Positions 34,380-42,344 of a stretch of DNA of 64,000 nt are shown here, one piece after another (position 1 is the stretch's first letter; each line of letters starts with the position of its first letter). The DNA is from Gimibacter soli. Its GTDB lineage: Bacteria > Pseudomonadota > Alphaproteobacteria > Sphingomonadales > Kordiimonadaceae. The notes under the pieces are model-generated. The model was given only the letters and a program-made list of their open reading frames with translations, searched no databases and was not told where the DNA came from. A program made the position numbers and the translations under genes. The stretch lies in contig NZ_CP116805.1 in NCBI RefSeq assembly GCF_028463845.1, positions 62,001 through 126,000 on the forward strand, given 5' to 3'.

Positions 34380-36185
34380 CTATTTCGTTTCGCGCATCTT
34401 TAAGGCAGCAATAAACGCGTCATGCGGGATTTCCACCTTCCCGTACATACGCATCCGTGCCTTACCTTTCTTCTGTTTTTCCAATAGCTTCTTCTTACGG
34501 GTGACGTCGCCGCCATAGCATTTCGCGGTCACATCCTTGCGGAGTGCCGAAATGGTCTCGCGGGCGATTACTTTGCCGCCGATTGCTGCCTGGATCGGAA
34601 TCTTGAATAGTTGACGCGGAATGAGGTCTTTAAGCCGTTCGCAGAGGGCACGACCGCGCGACTCGGCGGCTGAACGGTGGACCAGCATCGAAAGTGCATC
34701 CACGGGTTCGGCATTCACAAGGATCGACATCTTCACAAGATCCGATTCCTCATAAACATCGAAGTCATAGTCGAAGCTGGCGTAACCGCGGCTGACCGAC
34801 TTCAGGCGGTCATAGAAGTCGTAGACAACTTCGTTGAGCGGCAGGCGGTATTTCACCATCGCGCGGTTACCGGCATAGGTGAGGTCGGTCTGGATACCGC
34901 GTTTTTCTTCGCAAAGCTTCAGCACGGCGCCCAGATGCTCGTCCGGTACCAGAATGGTCGCATTGATCCACGGCTCCTCGACATGATCGACACGCACCAC
35001 ATCCGGCATATCCGCCGGGTTATGCAGTTCGATCATCGTGCCGTCGGTCAGGTGGATCTTGTAGATAACGCTCGGGCTCGTGGTGATGAGATCAAGGTCG
35101 AACTCGCGGCTCAGGCGTTCCTGGATGATCTCGAGGTGCAGCATGCCAAGGAAGCCGCAGCGGAAACCGAAGCCGAGGGCTGCCGAGCTTTCGGGCTCAT
35201 ATTCGAACGAGGCATCGTTGAGGCGCAGCTTCGCCATGGCGTCGCGCATATGGTCATAGTCGTCGGCGTCCGCCGGGAAGAGACCGCAGAAGACGACCGA
35301 ACGCGAGGGCTTGAAGCCCGGCAGTGCGGTTTCGCAGGGCTTGCGCACATCGGTGATCGTGTCACCCACATGGGTGTCGGCCACTTCCTTGATCGAGGCG
35401 GTGAAGAAACCGACCTCGCCGGGGCCAAGCACATCCACCGCCACACCTTTCGGCGTGAAGATACCGACGCGGTCCACATAATGCTCGCTCTTGGCGGCCA
35501 TCATCTTGATGGTCTGGCCCTTCTTCAGCTCGCCGTCGATGATACGCACCAGCACCACAACACCGAGATAGGTGTCGTACCAGCTGTCAATCAGCATGGC
35601 CTTCAGGGGCGCTTCGCGGTCGCCTTCGGGGGCCGGCAGGCGGGTGACGATGGCCTCGAGCGTCTCGTCGATGCCGATGCCCGATTTGGCCGACGCCATG
35701 ACGGCTTCGGAGGCATCGATGCCGATCACATCCTCGATCTGTTCGCGCACGCGCTCGGGTTCTGCCGCCGGCAGGTCGATCTTGTTGAGGACGGGTACGA
35801 TCTCATGATCGTTCTCGATGGCCTGATAAACGTTCGCGAGGGTCTGGGCTTCCACCCCCTGGCTGGCGTCCACAACAAGGAGCGAGCCTTCGCATGCGGC
35901 CAAACAGCGGCTGACTTCATAGGCGAAGTCGACGTGGCCGGGCGTGTCCATCAGGTTCAGGATATAGGTCTCGCCGTCCTGCGCCTTATATTGCAGGCGA
36001 ACAGTCTGTGCCTTGATGGTGATGCCGCGTTCGCGCTCGATTTCCATCGAATCAAGCACCTGCTGTTTCATCTCGCGGTCACTGAGGCCACCCGTCGCCT
36101 GGATCAGGCGGTCGGCAAGCGTCGACTTGCCGTGGTCGATATGCGCGATGATGGAAAAGTTGCGGATATGCTTCTGCAGGGTCAT
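34380..36185 (-). CDS. lepA: Elongation factor 4 (LepA)
   Basis: 601 residues. The GTPase domain has AHIDHGKST (G1), the switch-[10 protein letters not shown] (G3) and NKIDLP (G4); EF-G-like domains follow and the C-terminal domain peculiar to LepA ends [16 protein letters not shown]. LepA back-translocates or remodels stalled ribosomes and helps initiation. It has its own terminator downstream. Identification is secure. Confidence 0.98.
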   Translation of the reverse strand: MTLQKHIRNFSIIAHIDHGKSTLADRLIQATGGLSDREMKQQVLDSMEIERERGITIKAQTVRLQYKAQDGETYILNLMDTPGHVDFAYEVSRCLAACEGSLLVVDASQGVEAQTLANVYQAIENDHEIVPVLNKIDLPAAEPERVREQIEDVIGIDASEAVMASAKSGIGIDETLEAIVTRLPAPEGDREAPLKAMLIDSWYDTYLGVVVLVRIIDGELKKGQTIKMMAAKSEHYVDRVGIFTPKGVAVDVLGPGEVGFFTASIKEVADTHVGDTITDVRKPCETALPGFKPSRSVVFCGLFPADADDYDHMRDAMAKLRLNDASFEYEPESSAALGFGFRCGFLGMLHLEIIQERLSREFDLDLITTSPSVIYKIHLTDGTMIELHNPADMPDVVRVDHVEEPWINATILVPDEHLGAVLKLCEEKRGIQTDLTYAGNRAMVKYRLPLNEVVYDFYDRLKSVSRGYASFDYDFDVYEESDLVKMSILVNAEPVDALSMLVHRSAAESRGRALCERLKDLIPRQLFKIPIQAAIGGKVIARETISALRKDVTAKCYGGDVTRKKKLLEKQKKGKARMRMYGKVEIPHDAFIAALKMRETK

Positions 36186-36288
36186 GGCCGGTCGGTCATT
36201 TCACTATAAGCCGTTGGCGGACAGGCAGTTTCGCCCGCCCGGCAACCGGGGATTCTCATTCAAATCTGTCGTTCGGTCCGGTGCCGCG

Positions 36289-37284
36289 TCAAAGCGGCAG
36301 CACACGGTCCGGCGGCCGGTGGTTGTCCATGAAGGTGCGGATATTGATCAGCACCTTCTCGCCCATCGCCACCCGGGCCTCGATCGTTGCCGAGCCCATA
36401 TGCGGCAACAGAACGACATTGTCGAGCGAAAGAAGCTTCGGGTTGATCGTCGGCTCTTCCTCGAACACATCAAGGCCCGCCCCGGCAAGCCGTCCGACCT
36501 CGATCATGTCGGCCAGCGCCTCCTCGTCGATGATCTCGCCGCGGGCGGTGTTGATGATCACCGAATGGGGCTGCATCTTCTTCAGCCGGTCGCGGTTCAG
36601 AAGGTGATGCGTTTCGGGTGTCAGCGGGCAGTTGACGGACACAAAGTCCATGCGGCTGAGCATCTGGTCAAGATCAGCCCAATAGGTGGCTTCAAGCTCG
36701 GCTTCCACCTGCGCGGGCAGGCGGGTGCGCTTGTGATAATGAACCGCCATGTTGAAGGCGCGGGCACGGCGGGCGATGGCCTGCCCGATGCGGCCCATGC
36801 CGATGATGCCAAGGCGCTTGCCCTGGATGCGGTGGCCCATCAGGAAGGTCGGGGTCCAGCCGGTCCAGCCACCCGAACGCAGGATCTTCTCGCCTTCGAA
36901 AATACGGCGCGGCACAGAAAGCAGCAGCGCCATCGCAAGGTCGGCGGTGTCTTCGGTCAGCACGCCCGGCGTGTTGGTAACAACGATGCCCTTCTTGTGG
37001 GCGGCCTTCAGGTCGATATGGTCGACCCCGGCGCCGAAATTGGCGATCAGTTTAAGCTTCTCGCCCGCGGCCTCGATCACCTCGGCGTCGATCGTGTCGG
37101 TCACGGTCGGCACAAGGACATCAGCGGTGGCAACGGCGGATTTCAGCGCTTCTTTCGAAAGCGGCTCATCCGCCAGATTGAGCGACACGTCAAAAAGCTC
37201 CGCCATGCGGGTTTCGACGCTGTCGGGAAGCTTGCGGGTGACGGCGACCTTGGGGCGCTCTCGCCGGTTTCCTGTTTGACTCAT
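36289..37284 (-). CDS. D-2-hydroxyacid dehydrogenase (glyoxylate/hydroxypyruvate reductase-like)
   Basis: 331 residues. The Rossmann motif LGIIGMGRIGQAIARRA (about 155-171) binds NAD(P), the catalytic Arg is in INTARGEIIDEEAL, the Glu in DVFEEEP, and the His in LLPHMGSATIEARVAM. The segment ANFGAGVDHIDL lines the substrate pocket. Likely reactions are reduction of glyoxylate or hydroxypyruvate to glycolate or glycerate. It is divergent from a TTG-start SH3-domain gene. Cofactor and substrate are not fixed by sequence alone. Confidence 0.93.
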   Translation of the reverse strand: MSQTGNRRERPKVAVTRKLPDSVETRMAELFDVSLNLADEPLSKEALKSAVATADVLVPTVTDTIDAEVIEAAGEKLKLIANFGAGVDHIDLKAAHKKGIVVTNTPGVLTEDTADLAMALLLSVPRRIFEGEKILRSGGWTGWTPTFLMGHRIQGKRLGIIGMGRIGQAIARRARAFNMAVHYHKRTRLPAQVEAELEATYWADLDQMLSRMDFVSVNCPLTPETHHLLNRDRLKKMQPHSVIINTARGEIIDEEALADMIEVGRLAGAGLDVFEEEPTINPKLLSLDNVVLLPHMGSATIEARVAMGEKVLINIRTFMDNHRPPDRVLPL

Positions 37285-37414
37285 GCGGTAAAATAACCTT
37301 TTCTAGCGACCTGCCCGCCTCGGGGCTTGCAGCCTGACGTTAAAGGTTGATAGCAGAAGGGGGCGGCGCTTTCAAACGCCAAGAAGCCCAACCGATAGCT
37401 GAGGAAACAGGACC

Positions 37415-37918
37415 TTGAAGCCCGGCCGGATCATCCTTGCGCTCGTGATCGTCGCGAAGCTCATGATGCTGACGCACACTGCCCACGCCGCAGACGTGGG
37501 GCCGAGCGGCAATCCCTTGCCCCGTTTTGTCTCCCTGTCGCCTGAAGTCGCCTATCTGCGTACCGGGCCGGGACTGCAATATCCCGTTGCCTGGGTCTAT
37601 AACCGCCGCCACCTGCCCCTCGAGATCATCGACGAGCACGGCGCCTGGCGGCAGGTGCGCGACATAGAAGGCACCAAGGGCTGGATGCATGTGCGGCTTC
37701 TGTCCTCCAAACGCTCGGCGATGCTGGTCGGCAAAAAGCTTGAACTGCACAGCGACCCCGAAGCCGCCTCCCGCGTGGTGCTGACCGCCGAGGGCGGCGT
37801 CATCGGCTGGACTCGCCTTTGCCGCGGCGACTGGTGCCGGATGGAGATCGAAGGCACCGAAGGCTGGATTGAACGCAGCCACCTCTGGGGTGTTTACCCG
37901 GAAGAAACACTGGAATAA
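37415..37918 (+). CDS. Exported bacterial SH3-domain protein
   Basis: 167 residues from a TTG at 37415, with GAGGAAACAGGACC ahead; no ATG gives a full signal peptide. After the signal (cut near AHAAD) there are two SH3-type repeats: the first with VAYLRTGPGLQYPVAWVYNRRH and WRQVRDIEGTKGWMHVRLL, the second with LELHSDPEAASRVVLTAEGG and WCRMEIEGTEGWIERSHLWG. Such SH3 domains bind cell-wall peptides. It is divergent from the hydroxyacid dehydrogenase gene, as in many alphaproteobacteria. No enzyme motif is present. Confidence 0.85.
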   Translation: MKPGRIILALVIVAKLMMLTHTAHAADVGPSGNPLPRFVSLSPEVAYLRTGPGLQYPVAWVYNRRHLPLEIIDEHGAWRQVRDIEGTKGWMHVRLLSSKRSAMLVGKKLELHSDPEAASRVVLTAEGGVIGWTRLCRGDWCRMEIEGTEGWIERSHLWGVYPEETLE

Positions 37919-37961
37919 CAGCAGCCTGCATCGGCCCGCCCTCCCCGGCCGCAAATCCCGT

Positions 37962-37990
37962 TTGACATGATATGTAAGTTCTTACATAAT
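37962..37990 (+). promoter_or_regulatory. Sigma-70 promoter of the MarR-GNAT gene
   Basis: TTGACA (37962-37967) and CATAAT (37985-37990) are separated by exactly 17 bases, a near-consensus promoter reading toward the start codon at 38026. The palindrome at 37971-37988 covers most of the spacer and the first four bases of the -10 box, so a bound regulator would block RNA polymerase. Confidence 0.75.
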
Positions 37991-38000
37991 TTCTTACATA
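37971..38000. promoter_or_regulatory. MarR-type operator with an extra half-site
   Basis: TATGTAAG-TT-CTTACATA (37971-37988) is a perfect 8-bp-arm palindrome. A third copy of the half-site, CTTACATA, follows at 37993-38000, 12 bases after the second. The arrangement suits cooperative binding of a MarR dimer. The obvious candidate binder is the MarR-GNAT protein encoded next, giving autorepression. Confidence 0.65.
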
Positions 38001-38025
38001 AATCCCCTGAACGGACACCCGAGTC

Positions 38026-39018
38026 ATGACAACGAACGAAGAACTTTTCACTGAACTGGGCATCGGCACCCGGCTCCGGCGGCTGATTGACCGCATGAGC
38101 CCCGATGTGGAGCGGCTGTATGCCGAAAGCGGCCTCACCTTCAAGGCCAGCTGGTTCTATGTGATCTATGCCCTTGCCGAGCGCGGCCCGATGCCGATGG
38201 GCGAGATTGGCGCGCTCGCCGGCTTCACCCATTCGGCGGTGAGCCAGACAGTGAAGAAGCTGATGTCGCTTGGCCTGATCGATACCGAAACGGCAGACGA
38301 CGCCCGCCAGAAACTGGTGCGGCTGACTACAAAGGGCGAGGCCCTTGTCGCCAAAAGCCGCCCGATGTGGGATGCGGTGGAAGCTGCCGTGAAGGATGTG
38401 ATCGCCGAGACCGGTTTCGATTTCCTTGGTGCCGTTACCGCGATGGAAGCCGCGCTCAAATCCAAGGGCCTGCACGCCCGCATCAGCGAGAAGCTGGCCG
38501 ACGCCGCACCCCCGGCCTTCGAGATCGTCCCCTATGATGTTGCCTACCGGCAGGCCTTCTATGACCTGAATGCCGAATGGGTGAGCAAATGGTTCGTGAT
38601 GGAGCCAGTGGATGAAGCCGTGCTTTCGGACCCCGAAGGCACGATCCTTTCGAAAGGCGGCGAGGTTTTCTTCGCGGTCGTCGGCGGCAAGGCCCTTGGC
38701 ACCGTGGCGCTGAAGCCGATGCCGAAGGAAACATACGGCGAAGGCGCTTTCGAGCTGACCAAGCTTGGCGTTTCGCCCGAGTATCGCGGCGGCGGCATGG
38801 GCAAGGCGCTGTGCGAGGAAACCATCCGGCGCTTCACGGCGCGCGGCGGGCGGCTCCTGTTCCTGGAGACAAACACCGTGCTGCAGCCCGCCATCCGGCT
38901 TTATGAAAAGCTCGATTTCGTGGCGATGGCCCCGATGATCCCGAGCCCCTACGAGCGCGCCAACTATTATATGGAATGGCGCGGCAGCCCGGCCTTCCGA
39001 GGTGAGAAGGCCGCGTGA
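38026..39018 (+). CDS. MarR regulator fused to a GNAT acetyltransferase
   Basis: 330 residues. The N-terminal part (about 1-150) is a MarR winged helix with MGEIGALAGFTHSAVSQTVKKLMSLGLIDTE as recognition region in outline. The C-terminal part (about 165-325) is a GNAT domain with the acetyl-CoA loop ELTKLGVSPEYRGGGMGKALCEE and FLETNTVLQPAIRLYEKLDF. The fusion is a recognised but uncommon architecture; the transferase part may act as effector sensor or modify a substrate related to the stress sensed. A near-consensus promoter with a palindromic operator lies upstream. The gene runs into a free GNAT paralogue one base after its stop. Confidence 0.93.
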   Translation: MTTNEELFTELGIGTRLRRLIDRMSPDVERLYAESGLTFKASWFYVIYALAERGPMPMGEIGALAGFTHSAVSQTVKKLMSLGLIDTETADDARQKLVRLTTKGEALVAKSRPMWDAVEAAVKDVIAETGFDFLGAVTAMEAALKSKGLHARISEKLADAAPPAFEIVPYDVAYRQAFYDLNAEWVSKWFVMEPVDEAVLSDPEGTILSKGGEVFFAVVGGKALGTVALKPMPKETYGEGAFELTKLGVSPEYRGGGMGKALCEETIRRFTARGGRLLFLETNTVLQPAIRLYEKLDFVAMAPMIPSPYERANYYMEWRGSPAFRGEKAA

Positions 39019-39019
39019 C

Positions 39020-39514
39020 ATGAGTGATATCTGCCTCACCGGCTGGAACCCTGAATACAGATCGGCCTTCTTTGATATCAATATCGCGTGGCTCGAAGAG
39101 CATTTCACGGTGGAGCCCAAGCACCGCGCCGTTCTTTCGAATCCGGAAGGCGAAATCCTTGCGGGCGGCGGCGAGGTTTTCTTCGCGCTCAAGGACGGGG
39201 TCGCCGTCGGCACCGTGGCGGTGCGCGCCGATGGTGGCGGCGTGTATGAATTGACCAAGCTTGGCGTCACCCCTGCCGCACGCGGGCTGGGCCTCGGGCG
39301 GTTGCTGTGCCAGGCGGTGATCGATTGGTTCCGCGCACAGGGCGGCACACGGCTTTATCTCGAAACCCACACCAAGCTCACCGCCGCCCTGCATCTGTAT
39401 GAAGCGCTCGGCTTCGTTGCCGGCACCAACCCGGCGGGTGACGCCTATGCCGGCACCGATTGCTATATGGAATGGCGCGGCAGCCCGGCCTCATCCGGTG
39501 AGCGGGCCGCCTGA
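39020..39514 (+). CDS. GNAT-family N-acetyltransferase, paralogue of the fused domain
   Basis: 164 residues from the ATG at 39020, one base past the previous stop. The acetyl-CoA loop is ELTKLGVTPAARGLGLGRLLCQ and the C-terminal region YLETHTKLTAALHLYEALGF. It closely resembles the GNAT half of the preceding protein along its whole length, even to the end (NYYMEWRGSPAFRGEKAA there, DCYMEWRGSPASSGERAA here), so it arose by duplication. Substrate unknown. A strong terminator follows. Confidence 0.92.
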   Translation: MSDICLTGWNPEYRSAFFDINIAWLEEHFTVEPKHRAVLSNPEGEILAGGGEVFFALKDGVAVGTVAVRADGGGVYELTKLGVTPAARGLGLGRLLCQAVIDWFRAQGGTRLYLETHTKLTAALHLYEALGFVAGTNPAGDAYAGTDCYMEWRGSPASSGERAA

Positions 39515-39526
39515 ATTTTCTCCCAC

Positions 39527-39567
39527 TGCCGTGAGATGCCATCCAAACGGTGTCTCACGGCATTTTT
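39527..39567 (+). terminator. Intrinsic terminator after the GNAT genes
   Basis: TGCCGTGAGA (39527-39536) pairs perfectly with TCTCACGGCA (39553-39562) and is followed by five T residues (39563-39567). It starts 13 bases past the GNAT stop codon. Confidence 0.88.
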
Positions 39568-39636
39568 GTCGCATGGCTGGCCCGGTGCTTTTCGGTTATC
39601 ATCATGGGATGGTGGCGGAAATCCCGGAGGCAGACG

Positions 39637-40230
39637 ATGCGGCAGGCCCTTCTCCCGACCCTTACGGCGCTGGTTTTCACACTGCCCCCTGTGGCGGCAA
39701 CACATGGCGGCTTTGACGGCGCGACCCTGAAGGCGCGCTCGGCGGCCCTTGCCGACCGCTATCAGGCCGAACTGATGGCGCAGCTGCAAGCGGCACTCGA
39801 GGCCGGCGGGCCAGCCGCCGCCATCGAGGTCTGCGCCGAGGTGGCACCCACGATTGCCGCAACCCTTTCGGCGGAATCCGGCGCGAAGGTGGGGCGTACG
39901 TCATTGAAGGTGCGCAACCCCGAAGCCTTCCCCACCACCACCGAACGCGCCATGCTGATCGTGATGGCGGAAGCCCCGCTGGACGCGGCCGGCAAACCGG
40001 TCGAGCGCGTATGGGCCGAAGCCGACGCCACGGGCACCATGGCCACCCTGCATTATATGCGCGCGATCCCCCTGAAGCCCCAGTGTGCGGCCTGCCACGG
40101 CGAGGCCATCGACCCCGCCCTTCTCGCCACCATCAAGGCCCGCTACCCCGCCGACGCCGCCACCGGCTTCAAGGTCGGCGAGCTACGCGGTGCGTTTACG
40201 ATCACGTGGCCGAAGGGGATGGTGGAATAA
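39637..40230 (+). CDS. Exported monohaem DUF3365-type protein
   Basis: 197 residues from the ATG at 39637, with CGGAGG six bases ahead. A signal peptide (MRQALLPTLTALVFTLPPVAA) exports it. A single haem-binding CxxCH, CAACHGE, lies in the C-terminal half, so one c-type haem is attached in the periplasm. The body fits the Tll0287-like/DUF3365 sensor fold (AAAIEVCAEVAPTIAATLSAESGAKVGR; RAMLIVMAEAPLDAAG). Relatives are haem-based redox or gas sensors, often free-standing as here. Function is not established. Confidence 0.82.
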   Translation: MRQALLPTLTALVFTLPPVAATHGGFDGATLKARSAALADRYQAELMAQLQAALEAGGPAAAIEVCAEVAPTIAATLSAESGAKVGRTSLKVRNPEAFPTTTERAMLIVMAEAPLDAAGKPVERVWAEADATGTMATLHYMRAIPLKPQCAACHGEAIDPALLATIKARYPADAATGFKVGELRGAFTITWPKGMVE

Positions 40231-40247
40231 CCCCACCCCACTCCGCC

Positions 40248-40320
40248 GTCACCCCGGCCCCCGAGCCGGGGTCAAGCCCTTCCGCCTGCGCCACTGGAGC
40301 CGGATCAAGTCCGGCATGAC
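40248..40320. repeat. Extragenic double-hairpin repeat, copy 1
   Basis: It opens GTCACCCCGG, closes CCGGCATGAC and holds two inverted repeats: CCCCGGC with GCCGGGG and GCCGGAT with GTCCGGC. The same unit, reversed, lies at 46440-46509. It is a REP/ERIC-like extragenic element and sits between convergent genes. Confidence 0.75.
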
Positions 40321-40329
40321 GCCAATCCA

Positions 40330-40710
40330 TTACACAGGGCAATATCGATAGCCGGTGAAGGCACCATAAATTCTTGTAAGCACCTCCAAGACCGAACTCC
40401 CGAAGGCAAGGCAGTAAAGTGCGATTAGTAGCATTCTAAGCCGCGCGTGCTTTCTCTTGGCAGTGACGTAACCCCGATAAGCAGCTTCAAGAACCACAAC
40501 AGTAACCGCAGCAACAAAAAATATGGGGAAAATCGAAATGAACCAGAATGGGCTGACGTATCCACATTCAACATAAAACAGGACAAAAAAGGAGATGGTC
40601 GACAGGATCACACTTCCAAAGGCAATCGCCTTTCGAGCATCACCTCTATACAACAAACTTGCTGACCAATTCAGGAGCGCGATCTGCGCAACATATAGAA
40701 ATATATTCAT
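40330..40710 (-). CDS. Small multi-helix membrane protein, unknown function
   Basis: 126 residues from the ATG at 40710 (MNIFLYVAQIALLNW), with GGGGTAAAA ahead; starts at 40755 (ATG) and 40767 (TTG) are also in frame. Four hydrophobic segments: the N-terminus, AIAFGSVILSTISFFVLFYV, FWFISIFPIFFVAAVTVVVLEA and LRMLLIALYCLAFGSSVLEVL. The gene is AT-rich against its surroundings, suggesting recent acquisition. No family recognised. Confidence 0.6.
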   Translation of the reverse strand: MNIFLYVAQIALLNWSASLLYRGDARKAIAFGSVILSTISFFVLFYVECGYVSPFWFISIFPIFFVAAVTVVVLEAAYRGYVTAKRKHARLRMLLIALYCLAFGSSVLEVLTRIYGAFTGYRYCPV

Positions 40711-40765
40711 TTTTACCCCAACCCATTCCGTCAATGACAGCGTCGGAAATGGCATAGAGTCAAAC

Positions 40766-40794
40766 AAAAAGGGGCACCAAGCGGCGCCCCTTTT
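40766..40794 (-). terminator. Intrinsic terminator after the nitronate-monooxygenase-like gene
   Basis: AAAAGGGGC and GCCCCTTTT (40767-40775 and 40786-40794) form a 9-bp stem with a 10-base loop and T runs on both sides, so it could work in either direction. It lies 26 bases past the stop at 40820 on the minus strand. Confidence 0.72.
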
Positions 40795-40819
40795 GTCGTC
40801 TCTGTATCTGGTCAGGCGA

Positions 40820-42214
40820 TCAGTCGCCTTCCATGATCCGGTTCACGAGCTGCTTCACGGTGGGCACGAAGCCGTTCGAATAGAAGGGGTCTTCGGCGAA
40901 GCGGAAGGCATTGTGGCCGGCGAAAACGAGGTTGTTTTCAACACTGCCGCCGTGGGCCACGTCATCCAGCGTCTTCTGGATGCAGAAGCTGCGCGGATCG
41001 GCAAGGCGGCCGGTCGAATGCTTTTCGTTATCCGCCCAGCTGGAGAAACGGCACTGCGACAGGCAGCCCACGCAGTCGGCCTGGTCCTTGCGGATTTCGC
41101 CGGCCTTGTCGCCCGTCACGAAGATCAGGCTGTCGTCCGGGGTTTTCATCACGCGGTCGAAGCCGGCTTTCAGCCATTCCATTACGCTATGCTCGTCCGA
41201 CTTCCGGAAGAAATAGCGTTTGCGGTCAATGGTCATTTCGGTATCGAAATCATTGTCCTGGGTGGCGCGGAAGTTCACCTGACGGCGGGAACGCTCCACC
41301 AGCTCGCCAAGGAAGCTGTTCTTGATCGCGCTCGAGAAGAAGCCGGTCGGGCTGAAGTTCTGCAAGAGCACATCGCCGGGTTTCAGCGACATCAGCTTCT
41401 GCTTCCACTTGTCGGAAATCGGGCTTTCCTTGGTGAGAAGCGGCCGGGTGCCGAACTGGAACATCACCGGGCCGATTTCCTTGTTATCGATCCAGTGGTC
41501 CCATTCCTTCAGGTTCCACACGCCGCCCGCCATGATGATCGGCACATGATCGAGGCCGAGCTCGCGCATGATGCGGCGCAGTTCCGCCACGCGCGGGTAC
41601 GGATCACCGGGTTTCGTGGGGTCTTCGGCGTTCGAGAGGCCGTTATGGCCGCCGGCAAGCCACGGGTCTTCATAAACGACACCACCCAGAAGCTCGGACA
41701 CGTTTTTATAGGCGCGTTTCCAAAGCGCGCTGAAGGCGCGGCCCGAAGAAACGATCGGATAATAATGGACGCCGTATTTGGCGGCGAGTTCGGCGAGTTT
41801 GTAGGGCATGCCTGCCCCGCAGGTGACGCCGTGCACCATATCCTTGGTTTTCTCGAGGATGCCATGCAGCGCGCGCTGCGCACCGCCGAGTTCCCACAGC
41901 ATGTTGATATTGATCAGGCCCTGCCCGTTCGAAATATCCCACGCCTTGCGGATCTGGTCGATCGTGCCCTTGATCGAGAAATCGACCATTTCGTCGTGGC
42001 GCTCGGCGCGGGTGCGGCCCTTGTAATCGTGGGGCACCACATTGCCATGCGCGTCATACTGATCGGCGATCACCGCCGAGATGGTGCCAACGCCGCCAGC
42101 GGCCGCCCACGGGCCGGAGCTCGCGCCGGTCGAAATCGCGACACCCTTGCCGCCTTCGATCAGCGGCAGCACTTCCTTGCCACCGAGGCGAATGGAATCG
42201 ATAGAAAAGCTCAT
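40820..42214 (-). CDS. Nitronate monooxygenase / 2-nitropropane dioxygenase-family flavoprotein
   Basis: 464 residues. A TIM-barrel FMN enzyme of the NMO family: IEGGKGVAISTGASSGPWAAAGGVGTISAV at the N-terminus carries the flavin-contacting glycines, GVTCGAGMPYKLAELAAKYG and IIMAGGVWNLKEW follow, and VMFQFGTRP. The C-terminal 150 residues are an extension with a cysteine cluster (CVGCLSQCRFSSW) that ordinary NMO lacks, perhaps binding an iron-sulfur cluster or zinc. Substrate unknown. The start is at 42214; no clear operon partner. Confidence 0.88.
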   Translation of the reverse strand: MSFSIDSIRLGGKEVLPLIEGGKGVAISTGASSGPWAAAGGVGTISAVIADQYDAHGNVVPHDYKGRTRAERHDEMVDFSIKGTIDQIRKAWDISNGQGLININMLWELGGAQRALHGILEKTKDMVHGVTCGAGMPYKLAELAAKYGVHYYPIVSSGRAFSALWKRAYKNVSELLGGVVYEDPWLAGGHNGLSNAEDPTKPGDPYPRVAELRRIMRELGLDHVPIIMAGGVWNLKEWDHWIDNKEIGPVMFQFGTRPLLTKESPISDKWKQKLMSLKPGDVLLQNFSPTGFFSSAIKNSFLGELVERSRRQVNFRATQDNDFDTEMTIDRKRYFFRKSDEHSVMEWLKAGFDRVMKTPDDSLIFVTGDKAGEIRKDQADCVGCLSQCRFSSWADNEKHSTGRLADPRSFCIQKTLDDVAHGGSVENNLVFAGHNAFRFAEDPFYSNGFVPTVKQLVNRIMEGD

Positions 42215-42268
42215 CCAACTCTCTCCCTAGTCGGCGCAACCCTACACGCGCCGCCCCCCTTAAGAAAG

Positions 42269-42305
42269 GAAAACCGGCACGGAGCATTATACCCCATGCC
42301 GGTTT
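42269..42305 (-). terminator. Intrinsic terminator of pnp
   Basis: On the minus strand AAACCGGCA and TGCCGGTTT (plus 42297-42305 and 42271-42279) form a perfect 9-bp stem with a 17-base loop, followed by TTCCTTTC. It lies 39 bases past the pnp stop at 42345. Confidence 0.6.
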
Positions 42306-42344
42306 CCAAAAGCTCAACGAAAGTCTTTGGCCAAAACCAAAGGC

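Noticed and set aside
42285-42290. TATAAT on the minus strand in the loop of the pnp terminator, as a promoter of the downstream NMO gene
   Set aside because: The only -35-like TTGAGC is 20 bases away, so the spacing is poor.
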